Positions 1 through 5,641 of a stretch of DNA of 6,514 bases are shown here, in pieces. The translations under genes and the position numbers were made by a program. This DNA comes from an uncultured Collinsella sp. (GTDB taxonomy: Bacteria; Actinomycetota; Coriobacteriia; Coriobacteriales; Coriobacteriaceae): assembly GCA_900549185.1 (NCBI GenBank), contig URNM01000102.1:1-6514 (forward strand). The letters are read 5' to 3'. Numbering within the stretch: the stretch's first letter is position 1; every line of letters begins with the position of its first letter. Under the pieces are notes generated by a model that saw only the letters and a list, made by a program, of their open reading frames with translations, was not told the origin of the DNA and ran no database searches.

Positions 1-31
1 GTCAGAAGTTCAAATCTTCTAACGCCCACCA
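1..31 (+). tRNA. tRNA 3' end (partial, isotype undetermined)
   Basis: The window opens inside a tRNA. Bases 4-8 (AGAAG) and 16-20 (CTTCT) form the T stem around the 7-base loop TTCAAAT (9-15). Bases 21-27 (AACGCCC) are the 3' strand of the acceptor stem, base 28 (A) is the discriminator, and CCA is encoded at 29-31. The 5' acceptor strand should therefore read GGGCGTT or a wobble variant. Bases 1-3 (GTC) look like the end of a short class I variable loop, which argues against Leu, Ser or Tyr. The anticodon lies outside the window, so the amino acid cannot be assigned. An assembly break at a tRNA is common because tRNAs are repeated. Confidence 0.9.
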
Positions 32-40
32 AATGTTCGC

Positions 41-76
41 AGCTCAGAGGCTATGTCCTCTGGGCTGTTTTGTTTT
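41..76 (+). terminator. Rho-independent terminator after the tRNA
   Basis: AGCTCAGAGG (41-50) pairs with CCTCTGGGCT (57-66) to give a 10-bp stem with one G-U pair and a 6-base loop (CTATGT). The T-rich tract GTTTTGTTTT (67-76) follows directly. It starts 10 bases after the CCA end, which is the expected place for the end of a tRNA transcript. Confidence 0.88.
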
Positions 77-393
77 ATGCCGCCAAACATGCCGGCAAAT
101 AAGCTACTAAATATTGATCCAAGGTCTGTACGCGATGGTCTTCGCATCCCGTAGAGGTGCCGGCAGATTGCATACGTCCTGGCCGATCGTGACCGCAACA
201 TGTTGGTCAAGCATAATCTTTTGGATTCTTTTGGCGTGAGCGGCTTGGTTTTGGTAGGATTTGTCAGCGGCTTGACTAAGGGGGTTTTATAACTGCCATG
301 CAGGTAGCCGTGTTGGTAACGTTTTACCGACTTGTCAAATACCCCTCATTTTTAATGCGTCTGCAAAATGACCAATTGCTTTGACCTGCTGAA
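77..393. other. Intergenic stretch without a recognisable gene
   Basis: I find no convincing coding region on either strand. The short open frames here have no ribosome binding site and no familiar protein pattern. Two small structures are visible. The 9-base direct repeat AGCGGCTTG occurs at 239-247 and 266-274, 27 bases apart. An inverted repeat pairs GTTGGTAA (312-319) with TTACCGAC (324-331) around a 4-base loop, with one G-U pair. The sequence is more AT-rich than the flanking genes, as expected of regulatory or decayed DNA. Confidence 0.6.
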
Positions 394-409
394 ACACTAT
401 ATGTTGTGT
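394..409. promoter_or_regulatory. Probable NrdR box (operator of nrdD)
   Basis: The 16-base sequence ACACTATATGTTGTGT has the NrdR-box form: ACAC and GTGT at the outer ends of an AT-rich core. NrdR is the ATP-cone zinc-ribbon repressor of ribonucleotide reductase genes, and its boxes lie upstream of nrd genes across bacteria. The box ends directly against a TTGACC -35 hexamer (410-415), so bound repressor would be expected to block RNA polymerase. NrdR sites usually occur as a pair about three helical turns apart. I see no clean second box, only a poor partial match around 428-443. The assignment rests on the motif and its position ahead of nrdD. Confidence 0.7.
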
Positions 410-439
410 TTGACCTAAAAAAAGAATACAGGATATAGG
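410..439 (+). promoter_or_regulatory. Candidate sigma70-type promoter of nrdD
   Basis: TTGACC (410-415) matches 5 of 6 bases of the -35 consensus. TATAGG (434-439) matches 4 of 6 of the -10 consensus, with an 18-base spacer. Transcription would start near 446 and leave a leader of about 220 bases before nrdD. TATGAT at 453-458 is a better -10 hexamer but has no acceptable -35, so it could be an alternative start. A second TTGACCT at 381-387 repeats the one at 410-416 but has no -10 at a suitable distance. Confidence 0.5.
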
Positions 440-666
440 TGCGTCTTTGTCGTATGATAGATGGCGGACAGAGAACGAAGACCTTGTTCGTCCCATTTGG
501 ACACGCCTTTGAGCCGCTTGATCGGCCGCGAGGATTGTCCGCATGAGGACCTATGGTTTATCGAGAACACAGATTGCGCGACGGCGCCGCAAGACAGGGG
601 CAAGCCCTGCCGAGCATCGTTTGGCTCTGAAACGCAATGAGACTACGACGCGAAAGAGGCAAGAGG
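440..666 (+). other. Long leader of nrdD with small hairpins and the nrdD ribosome binding site
   Basis: This stretch should be the nrdD 5' untranslated region. It contains CAGGG (595-599) pairing with CCCTG (605-609), CGTTT (618-622) pairing with AAACG (630-634), and GTCC/GGAC around a short loop near 537-550. A 59-codon frame (461-640) lacks a Shine-Dalgarno sequence. The nrdD ribosome binding site is AAAGAGG (653-659), 7 bases before ATG 667. I do not recognise a known riboswitch class here. Confidence 0.4.
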
Positions 667-2889
667 ATGAAGATCATCAAGCGCAGCGGCACCGAGGTTG
701 TCTTTGACATCGATAAGATTGTCAATGCGATTCGCGCCGCCAACTTGGAGGTCGAGGAGGGCTCTCGTCTTACCGACCGCCAGGTGGTTTATGCGGCGCA
801 AAACGTCGCCGAGGCATGCGAGAACGCGGGCCACACCGTGTCGGTCGAGGAGATTCAGGATCTGGTCGAGGACGAGATTATGCGTCTCGACTGCTACGAA
901 GTGGCCCGCCACTACATCATCTATCGCTATGTTCAGAGCCTGAAGCGCCAGAAGAACACGACCGACGACAAGATCCTGTCGCTAATTGAGTGCAATAACG
1001 AAGAGGTCAAGCAGGAGAACTCCAACAAGAACCCGACCGTCAACTCCGTTCAGCGCGACTATATGGCCGGCGAGATTTCTAAGGACCTGACCCAGCGCGT
1101 GCTGCTGCCCCAGGAGATCGTGGATGCCCATAATGAGGGCCTGATCCATTTCCACGATTCCGACTACTTTGCCCAGCACATGCATAACTGCGATTTGGTG
1201 AACCTGGAGGACATGCTCCAGAACGGCACTGTTATCTCGGGCACGCTGATCGAGAAGCCGCACAGCTTCTCGACCGCCTGCAACATCGCGACGCAGATCA
1301 TCGCTCAGGTTGCTTCCTCCCAGTACGGCGGCCAGTCCATTTCGCTGACCCATCTCGCCCCGTTCGTTGAGGTGAGCCGTCAGAAGATTCGCGGCGAGGT
1401 CGCTCGCGAGCTTGAGGAGCTCGGTGTTTCGGCATCTGCCGAGAAGGTTCGCGAAGTCGTTGAGGATCGCTTGCGCGATGAGATTCGTCGCGGCGTCCAG
1501 ACGATTCAGTATCAGGTCGTGACCCTTATGACCACGAATGGCCAGGCACCGTTCGTGACGGTCTTTATGTATCTCAATGAGGCCCGTACGCCTCAGGAGA
1601 AGCACGACCTTGCCATGATCGTGGAGGAGACGCTTCGCCAGCGCTACGAGGGCGTTAAGAACGAGGCCGGCGTGTGGATTACCCCGGCATTCCCCAAGCT
1701 CATCTATGTACTCGAGGACGATAACGTTCACGAGAATTCCCCGTACTTCTACCTGACCCAGCTGGCTGCTAAGTGCACCGCCAAGCGCATGGTGCCCGAC
1801 TACATCTCCGAGAAGAAGATGCGCGAGCTCAAGCTGTCGAAGGGCGAGACCGCCGGCAACGGCGACTGCTACACCTGCATGGGTTGCCGCAGCTTCCTGA
1901 CGCCCGACCGCTCGGGCAACGGCTTTAACAACGTTGCCAACGCGCTGAACTATGACCCGAACAAGCCCAAGTACTACGGTCGCTTTAACCAGGGTGTTGT
2001 GACCATCAACCTGCCCGATGTCGCGCTGAGCTCGCATCAGGACATGGACAAGTTCTGGAAGATCTTCGACGAGCGCCTTGAGCTTTGCCATCGTGCCCTG
2101 CTGTGCCGTCATGAGCGCCTGATGGGTACGCTTTCGGATGCCGCGCCGATTCTTTGGCAGTACGGTGCCCTGGCGCGCCTTAAGAAGGGCGAGACGATCG
2201 ACAAGCTGCTCGTGGGCGGTTACTCCACCATTAGTCTGGGTTATGCCGGCCTGTATGAGTGCGTCAAGTACATGACGGGTCACAGCCACACCGAGAAGGA
2301 GGGCACGCCGTTTGCCATGGCCGTCATGCAGCGCATGAACGACAAGTGCGCGGAGTGGAAGGCTGCGAGCGACATCGATTTCTCGCTGTACGGCACGCCG
2401 TTGGAGTCGACGACCTACAAGTTCGCCAAGTGCCTGCAGCGCCGTTTTGGCATTATCCCGGGCGTGACGGACAAGGGCTACATCACTAACAGCTATCACG
2501 TCCACGTGTCCGAGGAGATCGATGCCTTCGACAAGCTTAAGTTTGAGGGTATGTTCCAGCAGCTTTCGCCGGGCGGTGCTATTTCCTACGTTGAGGTTCC
2601 CAACATGCAGGACAACCTCAAGGCTGTCATTCGCGTGATGCAGTACATCTACGACAACATCATGTACGCCGAGCTCAACACCAAGAGCGACTACTGCCAG
2701 GTGTGCGGCTACGACGGCGAGATCAAGATTGTCGAGGACGATGGCAAGCTGGTGTGGGAGTGCCCCAATTGCGGCAATCGTGACCAGGAGAAGATGAATG
2801 TCGCCCGTCGTACGTGCGGCTACATCGGTACCCAGTTCTGGAACCAGGGTCGAACCGAGGAGATCCGCGACCGCGTGCTGCATCTCTAA
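667..2889 (+). CDS. nrdD: Anaerobic ribonucleoside-triphosphate reductase (class III)
   Basis: NrdD reduces ribonucleoside triphosphates to deoxyribonucleotides in the cytoplasm without oxygen, using a glycyl radical installed by NrdG. The 740-residue protein starts with an ATP-cone (about 1-90, beginning MKIIKRSGTEVVFDIDKI), the allosteric site for ATP/dATP. Family motifs follow: HFHDSDYF (161-168), NCDLVNLEDM with C175, TACNIATQ (203-210), QYGGQSIS (219-226), and CYTCMGCRSFL, where C407 is the probable thiyl-radical cysteine (C401 and C404 lie beside it). A zinc site of two CxxC pairs (C677/C680, C699/C702) precedes RRTCGY, with G718 as the probable radical glycine, 22 residues from the end as expected. 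I chose ATG 667 over the in-frame ATG 637 because the ATP-cone begins there and AAAGAGG is well spaced. The gene ends in tandem TAA TAA stops. An NrdR-like box upstream suggests repression when dNTPs are plentiful. Confidence 0.97.
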   Translation: MKIIKRSGTEVVFDIDKIVNAIRAANLEVEEGSRLTDRQVVYAAQNVAEACENAGHTVSVEEIQDLVEDEIMRLDCYEVARHYIIYRYVQSLKRQKNTTDDKILSLIECNNEEVKQENSNKNPTVNSVQRDYMAGEISKDLTQRVLLPQEIVDAHNEGLIHFHDSDYFAQHMHNCDLVNLEDMLQNGTVISGTLIEKPHSFSTACNIATQIIAQVASSQYGGQSISLTHLAPFVEVSRQKIRGEVARELEELGVSASAEKVREVVEDRLRDEIRRGVQTIQYQVVTLMTTNGQAPFVTVFMYLNEARTPQEKHDLAMIVEETLRQRYEGVKNEAGVWITPAFPKLIYVLEDDNVHENSPYFYLTQLAAKCTAKRMVPDYISEKKMRELKLSKGETAGNGDCYTCMGCRSFLTPDRSGNGFNNVANALNYDPNKPKYYGRFNQGVVTINLPDVALSSHQDMDKFWKIFDERLELCHRALLCRHERLMGTLSDAAPILWQYGALARLKKGETIDKLLVGGYSTISLGYAGLYECVKYMTGHSHTEKEGTPFAMAVMQRMNDKCAEWKAASDIDFSLYGTPLESTTYKFAKCLQRRFGIIPGVTDKGYITNSYHVHVSEEIDAFDKLKFEGMFQQLSPGGAISYVEVPNMQDNLKAVIRVMQYIYDNIMYAELNTKSDYCQVCGYDGEIKIVEDDGKLVWECPNCGNRDQEKMNVARRTCGYIGTQFWNQGRTEEIRDRVLHL

Positions 2890-2900
2890 TAACCATCCCA

Positions 2901-3038
2901 GGCTGCCCCGTAGCGAGGCCCCGGACCTTTACTCGCTATTTCGGACAGTCCTGGCTCACGACGGAGGCGCCACTGGCGCCTCCTGTTCGTGCGGAACTCA
3001 TATCGAGCAAAGGTCCGGGGCCTCGCTACGGGGCAGCC
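2901..3038. repeat. 138-bp palindromic element with perfect 30-bp inverted arms
   Basis: Bases 2901-2930 are the exact reverse complement of 3009-3038. Pairing continues inward past one mismatch for 4 bp (2932-2935 with 3004-3007), then past another for 3 bp (2937-2939 with 3000-3002). The centre holds a second perfect hairpin, GGAGGCGCC (2963-2971) and GGCGCCTCC (2975-2983) with loop ACT, flanked by CACGA/TCGTG (2957-2961, 2987-2991). The element starts 11 bases after the nrdD stop. No T-tract follows either arm, so it is not a standard intrinsic terminator, and I see no target-site duplication. It may be a MITE- or REP-like dispersed palindrome that stabilises or ends the nrdD mRNA. Confidence 0.9.
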
Positions 3039-3216
3039 AAGTTGATGTAGCTGAGATGCAGCATGCGGTCTGCTCACTCCTCGAAGTTCTTAGCGGAAAT
3101 AATTCGAGCTGCAGCTGCGATTTACTTGCGATGGTGGTTGAGCTGTAACAAAGTTTTTATTGGACCTCGAACCCTATACTCGATGTTCGCTTCGTTCATT
3201 GAGTTACCCTTTGCAT
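3039..3216. other. Spacer between the two palindromes, with a weak -10-like site
   Basis: No supported gene is present. A 30-codon frame (3056-3148) has no ribosome binding site. AGCTGCAGCT (3107-3116) is a 10-bp palindrome. TATACT (3175-3180) matches 5 of 6 bases of the -10 consensus, but nothing like a -35 lies 16-18 bases upstream, so a separate nrdG promoter here is only a possibility. A transcript from it would start near 3187 and carry the second palindrome in its leader. Confidence 0.3.
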
Positions 3217-3300
3217 GAGGCCGGGACATATCGTCCCGCCCGCAGTTTCGCAGGCCGCAGGCCGAGAATGTTTGAGGATGGGATGATATGTCCCGGCCTC
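3217..3300. repeat. 84-bp inverted repeat directly upstream of the nrdG ribosome binding site
   Basis: Bases 3217-3232 (GAGGCCGGGACATATC) are the exact reverse complement of 3285-3300. In RNA the stem extends six more pairs (3233-3238 with 3279-3284) through two G-U pairs. The left arm can also fold on itself: CGGGAC (3222-3227) pairs with GTCCCG (3233-3238) around ATATC, which excludes the long stem. The apical part holds a tandem 7-mer, GCAGGCC twice (3250-3263). No T-tract follows. The base of the stem is 2 bases from the Shine-Dalgarno of nrdG. It could be a mobile palindrome or a structure controlling nrdG translation. Confidence 0.85.
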
Positions 3301-3315
3301 CCGGGAGAGTTACCT

Positions 3316-3897
3316 ATGAACTACGCGAACATTAAGTATTTCGACATTGCTGATGGGGAAGGCGTTCGTACTTCTCTGTTTGTGAGCGGGTGCCGTCGTG
3401 GGTGCAAGAATTGCTTTAACTCTGTCGCGTGGGACTTTGCTGCGGGCGAGCCGTTCGATCGCGCCGTCGAGGATAAGATTATCGAGAGTCTCGACCATCC
3501 CTTTATTGATGGCCTGACGATTCTGGGCGGGGAGCCTATGGAACCCGAGAACCAGGCGGGACTCGTTGATTTCATTGAGCGTGTTCGTGCCACTTATCCT
3601 GTGGATTCGGGGAAGACCATTTGGTGCTTTACCGGCGACGTGCTTGAGGAACTTATGCCGGGCGGTCGTCATCATACCGAGGTGACGGACCGCATTCTCG
3701 CCTGCCTCGACATGTTGGTGGACGGCCCGTTTGTTCAGGATCTGTACGATATCTCATTGCGCTTTAGGGGCTCGAGCAATCAGCGCGTGATTGATATGAA
3801 TGCCACGCGTGCCCGTGCTGATCGCGAGGGCGTTGCGCTTTGTGATGCGGTTGAACTTTGGCGTGATGATCCGGTCTATTCGACCCATACTATGTAG
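3316..3897 (+). CDS. nrdG: Anaerobic ribonucleotide reductase activating protein (radical SAM)
   Basis: NrdG carries a [4Fe-4S] cluster, cleaves S-adenosylmethionine reductively and forms the glycyl radical on NrdD. The 193-residue protein opens MNYANIKYFDIADGEGVR, a typical NrdG start. The cluster motif CxxxCxxC is C26, C30 and C33, within SGCRRGCKNCFN. GGEP (71-74) is the radical SAM SAM-binding motif. DGPFVQ (136-141) and RGSSNQR (151-157) are family signatures. ATG 3316 is chosen because the conserved N-terminus starts there and GGGAGAG (3303-3309) lies 6 bases upstream. The reading frame stays open back to a TTG at 3160, but that would run through the palindrome and add an unrelated sequence. 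The C-terminus is longer than the roughly 155-residue E. coli protein. The gene lies 426 bases from its partner nrdD, an unusually wide gap. Confidence 0.95.
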   Translation: MNYANIKYFDIADGEGVRTSLFVSGCRRGCKNCFNSVAWDFAAGEPFDRAVEDKIIESLDHPFIDGLTILGGEPMEPENQAGLVDFIERVRATYPVDSGKTIWCFTGDVLEELMPGGRHHTEVTDRILACLDMLVDGPFVQDLYDISLRFRGSSNQRVIDMNATRARADREGVALCDAVELWRDDPVYSTHTM

Positions 3898-3920
3898 CTT
3901 GTGGTCGATGCCGGAGAGCG

Positions 3921-3929
3921 TGGTACCAT
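3921..3929 (+). promoter_or_regulatory. Possible extended -10 promoter for the folE operon
   Basis: TGGTACCAT (3921-3929) has the TGnTAnnnT form of an extended -10 element and lies 35 bases before folE. TTGTGG (3899-3904) is a poor -35 with a 19-base spacer. The 67-base gap after nrdG could equally be part of one long transcript, since no terminator is visible in it. Confidence 0.3.
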
Positions 3930-3964
3930 AGCGCGAACGCGAAATCAAAAAAAGTGAGGCCCAG

Positions 3965-4522
3965 ATGGTCGATCAGGAAAAAGTCGAGACTGCCATTAAG
4001 CTGCTGCTTGAAGGTATAGGCGAGGACCCAACTCGTGAGGGCCTGCTGGAGACGCCGGCGCGCGTTGCCCGTATGTATGGCGAGATTGCCGGCGGTATGG
4101 ACCAGAGTGCCGAGGAGCACCTGTCCAAAACCTTTGCTGTCGCTTCGAACGATTTGGTTATCGAGCGCGATATTACGTTTTACTCGCTGTGCGAGCATCA
4201 TTTGCTGCCGTTTTATGGCAAGGCTGCGATCGGCTATATCCCTAACGGTCGCGTGGCGGGTCTGTCTAAGCTTGCCCGCACGGTTGAGGTTTATGCTCGC
4301 CGCCTGCAGCTGCAGGAGCAGCTGTGCGCACAGGTTGCCGACGCTCTCATGGATTATCTCGCTCCCCAGGGAGCGATTGTGCTCATGGAAGCCGAGCATA
4401 TGTGCATGACCATGCGCGGCGTGCAAAAGCCTGGCACCAAGACCGTGACGCTCGCTCGCCGCGGCGTCTTTGAGACCGATCCCGCGCTCGAGGAGCGATT
4501 CTTTAGGATGCTGGGCCGCTAA
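3965..4522 (+). CDS. folE: GTP cyclohydrolase I
   Basis: FolE converts GTP to 7,8-dihydroneopterin triphosphate and formate, the first step of folate synthesis. It is a cytoplasmic zinc enzyme that forms a decamer. The protein has 185 residues, in the range of the family core. EDPTREGLLETPARVARMY (20-38) is the conserved N-terminal helix signature. SLCEHHLLPF (74-83) and EHMCMTMRG (144-152) supply the zinc ligands C76, H79 and C147, matching E. coli C110, H113 and C181, and the catalytic histidines H78 and H145. The ATG follows GTGAGG (3954-3959) with a 5-base spacer. The next gene starts 2 bases after the stop, so they are probably co-transcribed. FolE can also feed queuosine or other pterins, but folB two genes downstream favours folate. 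Confidence 0.97.
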   Translation: MVDQEKVETAIKLLLEGIGEDPTREGLLETPARVARMYGEIAGGMDQSAEEHLSKTFAVASNDLVIERDITFYSLCEHHLLPFYGKAAIGYIPNGRVAGLSKLARTVEVYARRLQLQEQLCAQVADALMDYLAPQGAIVLMEAEHMCMTMRGVQKPGTKTVTLARRGVFETDPALEERFFRMLGR

Positions 4523-4524
4523 CC

Positions 4525-5106
4525 ATGAGAGCCGTTAACGACTTTGCATCGAAGACCGATGAGGGAACGCCGCGTCGCGGTTTTATGGCTTCGGGCCTGG
4601 CGCCTTTTGGCGTCATGCCTCGCATTGATTACATTTGTGCCAATGGGCTGTTCCGGCGGCACCTGGGCAACATCGCACAGTTGGAATCGGGGCGCATCTT
4701 TTGCCGCCATGGTATTGACCATCTGCTGGATGTCGCGCGCATTATGTGGATTAAGAATCTCGAGGAACAGCTCGAATTTGACCGCGAGGTCATCTACGCC
4801 ACGGCACTTCTTCACGATATCGGCAAAGATGAACAGTATGAATCGGGTATATCCCATGATGTTGCAAGCGAGCGCGTCGCTGATGCAATACTCGGCGGCA
4901 TGCCCGATGACGTGGCGTTTGAGCCGGCCGATGCCGCAGCCATTAAGACGGCCATTCTGGGCCATCGAAAGCTGCGCGTGAACAGCCAACCGCTTGAGCG
5001 TCTGCTCTATGCAGCCGACAAAGCGTCGCGCGCCTGCTTTGCATGCCCCGCGCGCAATGCTTGCAACTGGAGCGATGATAAAAAGAACCTGTCGATTCGC
5101 GTGTAG
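4525..5106 (+). CDS. HD-domain phosphohydrolase-like protein in the folate operon
   Basis: The protein has 193 residues. HD-superfamily metal ligands are visible: H62 or H66 in RHGIDH, H97-D98 in LLHDIGK, and D165 in YAADKASR. This predicts a metal-dependent phosphatase or phosphodiesterase, but not its substrate. The C-terminus has CFACPARNAC, giving C171, C174 and C180 (CxxCx5C), possibly a zinc or iron-sulfur site. No signal peptide or membrane segment is seen. Its place between folE and folB suggests a role in pterin synthesis, perhaps removing phosphate from dihydroneopterin triphosphate. That is inference, with the archaeal HD enzyme MptB of methanopterin synthesis as precedent. ATG 4525, 2 bases after the folE stop, implies translational coupling because no good Shine-Dalgarno precedes it. 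Later starts at residue 22 or 31 are possible, and the HD core is unaffected. Confidence 0.85.
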   Translation: MRAVNDFASKTDEGTPRRGFMASGLAPFGVMPRIDYICANGLFRRHLGNIAQLESGRIFCRHGIDHLLDVARIMWIKNLEEQLEFDREVIYATALLHDIGKDEQYESGISHDVASERVADAILGGMPDDVAFEPADAAAIKTAILGHRKLRVNSQPLERLLYAADKASRACFACPARNACNWSDDKKNLSIRV

Positions 5107-5133
5107 TTAGTTTGCGCGGTCGGGGTTCTAAAC

Positions 5134-5140
5134 GAAGGAG
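5134..5140 (+). promoter_or_regulatory. Strong ribosome binding site that fixes the folB start
   Basis: GAAGGAG lies 9 bases before ATG 5150. It is the best Shine-Dalgarno in the window and supports a start that gives FolB a 43-residue N-terminal extension. It sits in a 43-base gap after the HD gene, in which I see no terminator. Confidence 0.8.
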
Positions 5141-5149
5141 ACGATCGCG

Positions 5150-5635
5150 ATGAGTAACAAGAAGCTGCCCGAGAATGCAACCAAGACTGAAGGCGCTGAG
5201 CTCGCCCGCCGTGGAAGGGGCGAAATATCCACTGCAACGGCGGTGCCCCACGTGAGCTATGACGATCTTCGCCATGCCGATCGCATTACTATCGACGGTC
5301 TCGAGGTCTTTGCCAACCACGGCGTGTATCCCGAAGAGAACGCGCTGGGCCAGAAGTTCATCGTGTCCTTGGTGCTCTATGCCGACCTGCGTGCAGCGGG
5401 GGAGCACGATAACCTGGACGCCTCGATTGACTACGGCTCGGTGTGCCACGATGTCGATGGCTATCTGCGTGAGCATACGTTTAAGCTTATCGAGGCTGCA
5501 GCCGAGGGTGTGGCCCAGATGCTGCTACGTCGTTACCCCCTGATGCTTGGCGTGCGTGTTAAGCTCGATAAGCCTTGGGCGCCCGTCGGTCTTCCCCTGG
5601 CAAGCTGCGGTGTCGAGATCGAGCGCGTGCGTTAA
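5150..5635 (+). CDS. folB: Dihydroneopterin aldolase
   Basis: FolB cleaves 7,8-dihydroneopterin to 6-hydroxymethyl-7,8-dihydropterin and glycolaldehyde. The 161-residue protein has its core from about residue 44 (DRITIDGLEVFANHGVY). Visible family residues are H57 and E63 in NHGVYPEEN (E63 matches catalytic E22 of the S. aureus enzyme), Y95 in DYGSV, E115 in KLIE, and K141 in KLDKPWAP (matching K100). The core of about 118 residues is normal length. The first 43 residues (MSNKKLPENATK onward) are extra, polar and rich in charged residues, with no motif I recognise; the strong ribosome binding site argues that they are translated. It is probably the last gene of the folE operon. Its stop lies 6 bases from the stop of the converging minus-strand gene. 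Confidence 0.95.
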   Translation: MSNKKLPENATKTEGAELARRGRGEISTATAVPHVSYDDLRHADRITIDGLEVFANHGVYPEENALGQKFIVSLVLYADLRAAGEHDNLDASIDYGSVCHDVDGYLREHTFKLIEAAAEGVAQMLLRRYPLMLGVRVKLDKPWAPVGLPLASCGVEIERVR

Positions 5636-5641
5636 CCGGTT

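Noticed and set aside
19..210. A 63-codon minus-strand frame overlapping the tRNA and terminator
   Set aside because: It runs antisense through the terminator and tRNA end, has no recognisable domain, and has no clear ribosome binding site.
335..544. Minus-strand frames over the nrdD promoter region
   Set aside because: They cover the NrdR-like box and promoter, have no family resemblance, and overlap each other in different frames.
637..666. An upstream in-frame ATG for nrdD adding ten residues
   Set aside because: The added residues (MRLRRERGKR) are not part of the ATP-cone, and the good ribosome binding site at 653-659 serves ATG 667.
982..2883. A 633-codon open frame on the minus strand inside nrdD
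   Set aside because: It is the antisense shadow of a GC-biased gene. Its sequence is low in complexity (rich in Leu, Val, Ala, His) with no family motif, whereas the plus strand has all NrdD motifs.
2901..3038. CRISPR array or standard intrinsic terminator
   Set aside because: There are only two inverted arms, not a series of direct repeats with spacers, and no T-tract follows the hairpin.
3056..3148. A 30-codon plus-strand frame between the two palindromes
   Set aside because: No Shine-Dalgarno precedes its ATG and the product resembles nothing I know. It is too short to support.
5634..5641. AACCGGTT palindrome between the converging stops of folB and the metallopeptidase gene
   Set aside because: Eight bases without a loop or T-tract are not enough to call a terminator or a binding site.
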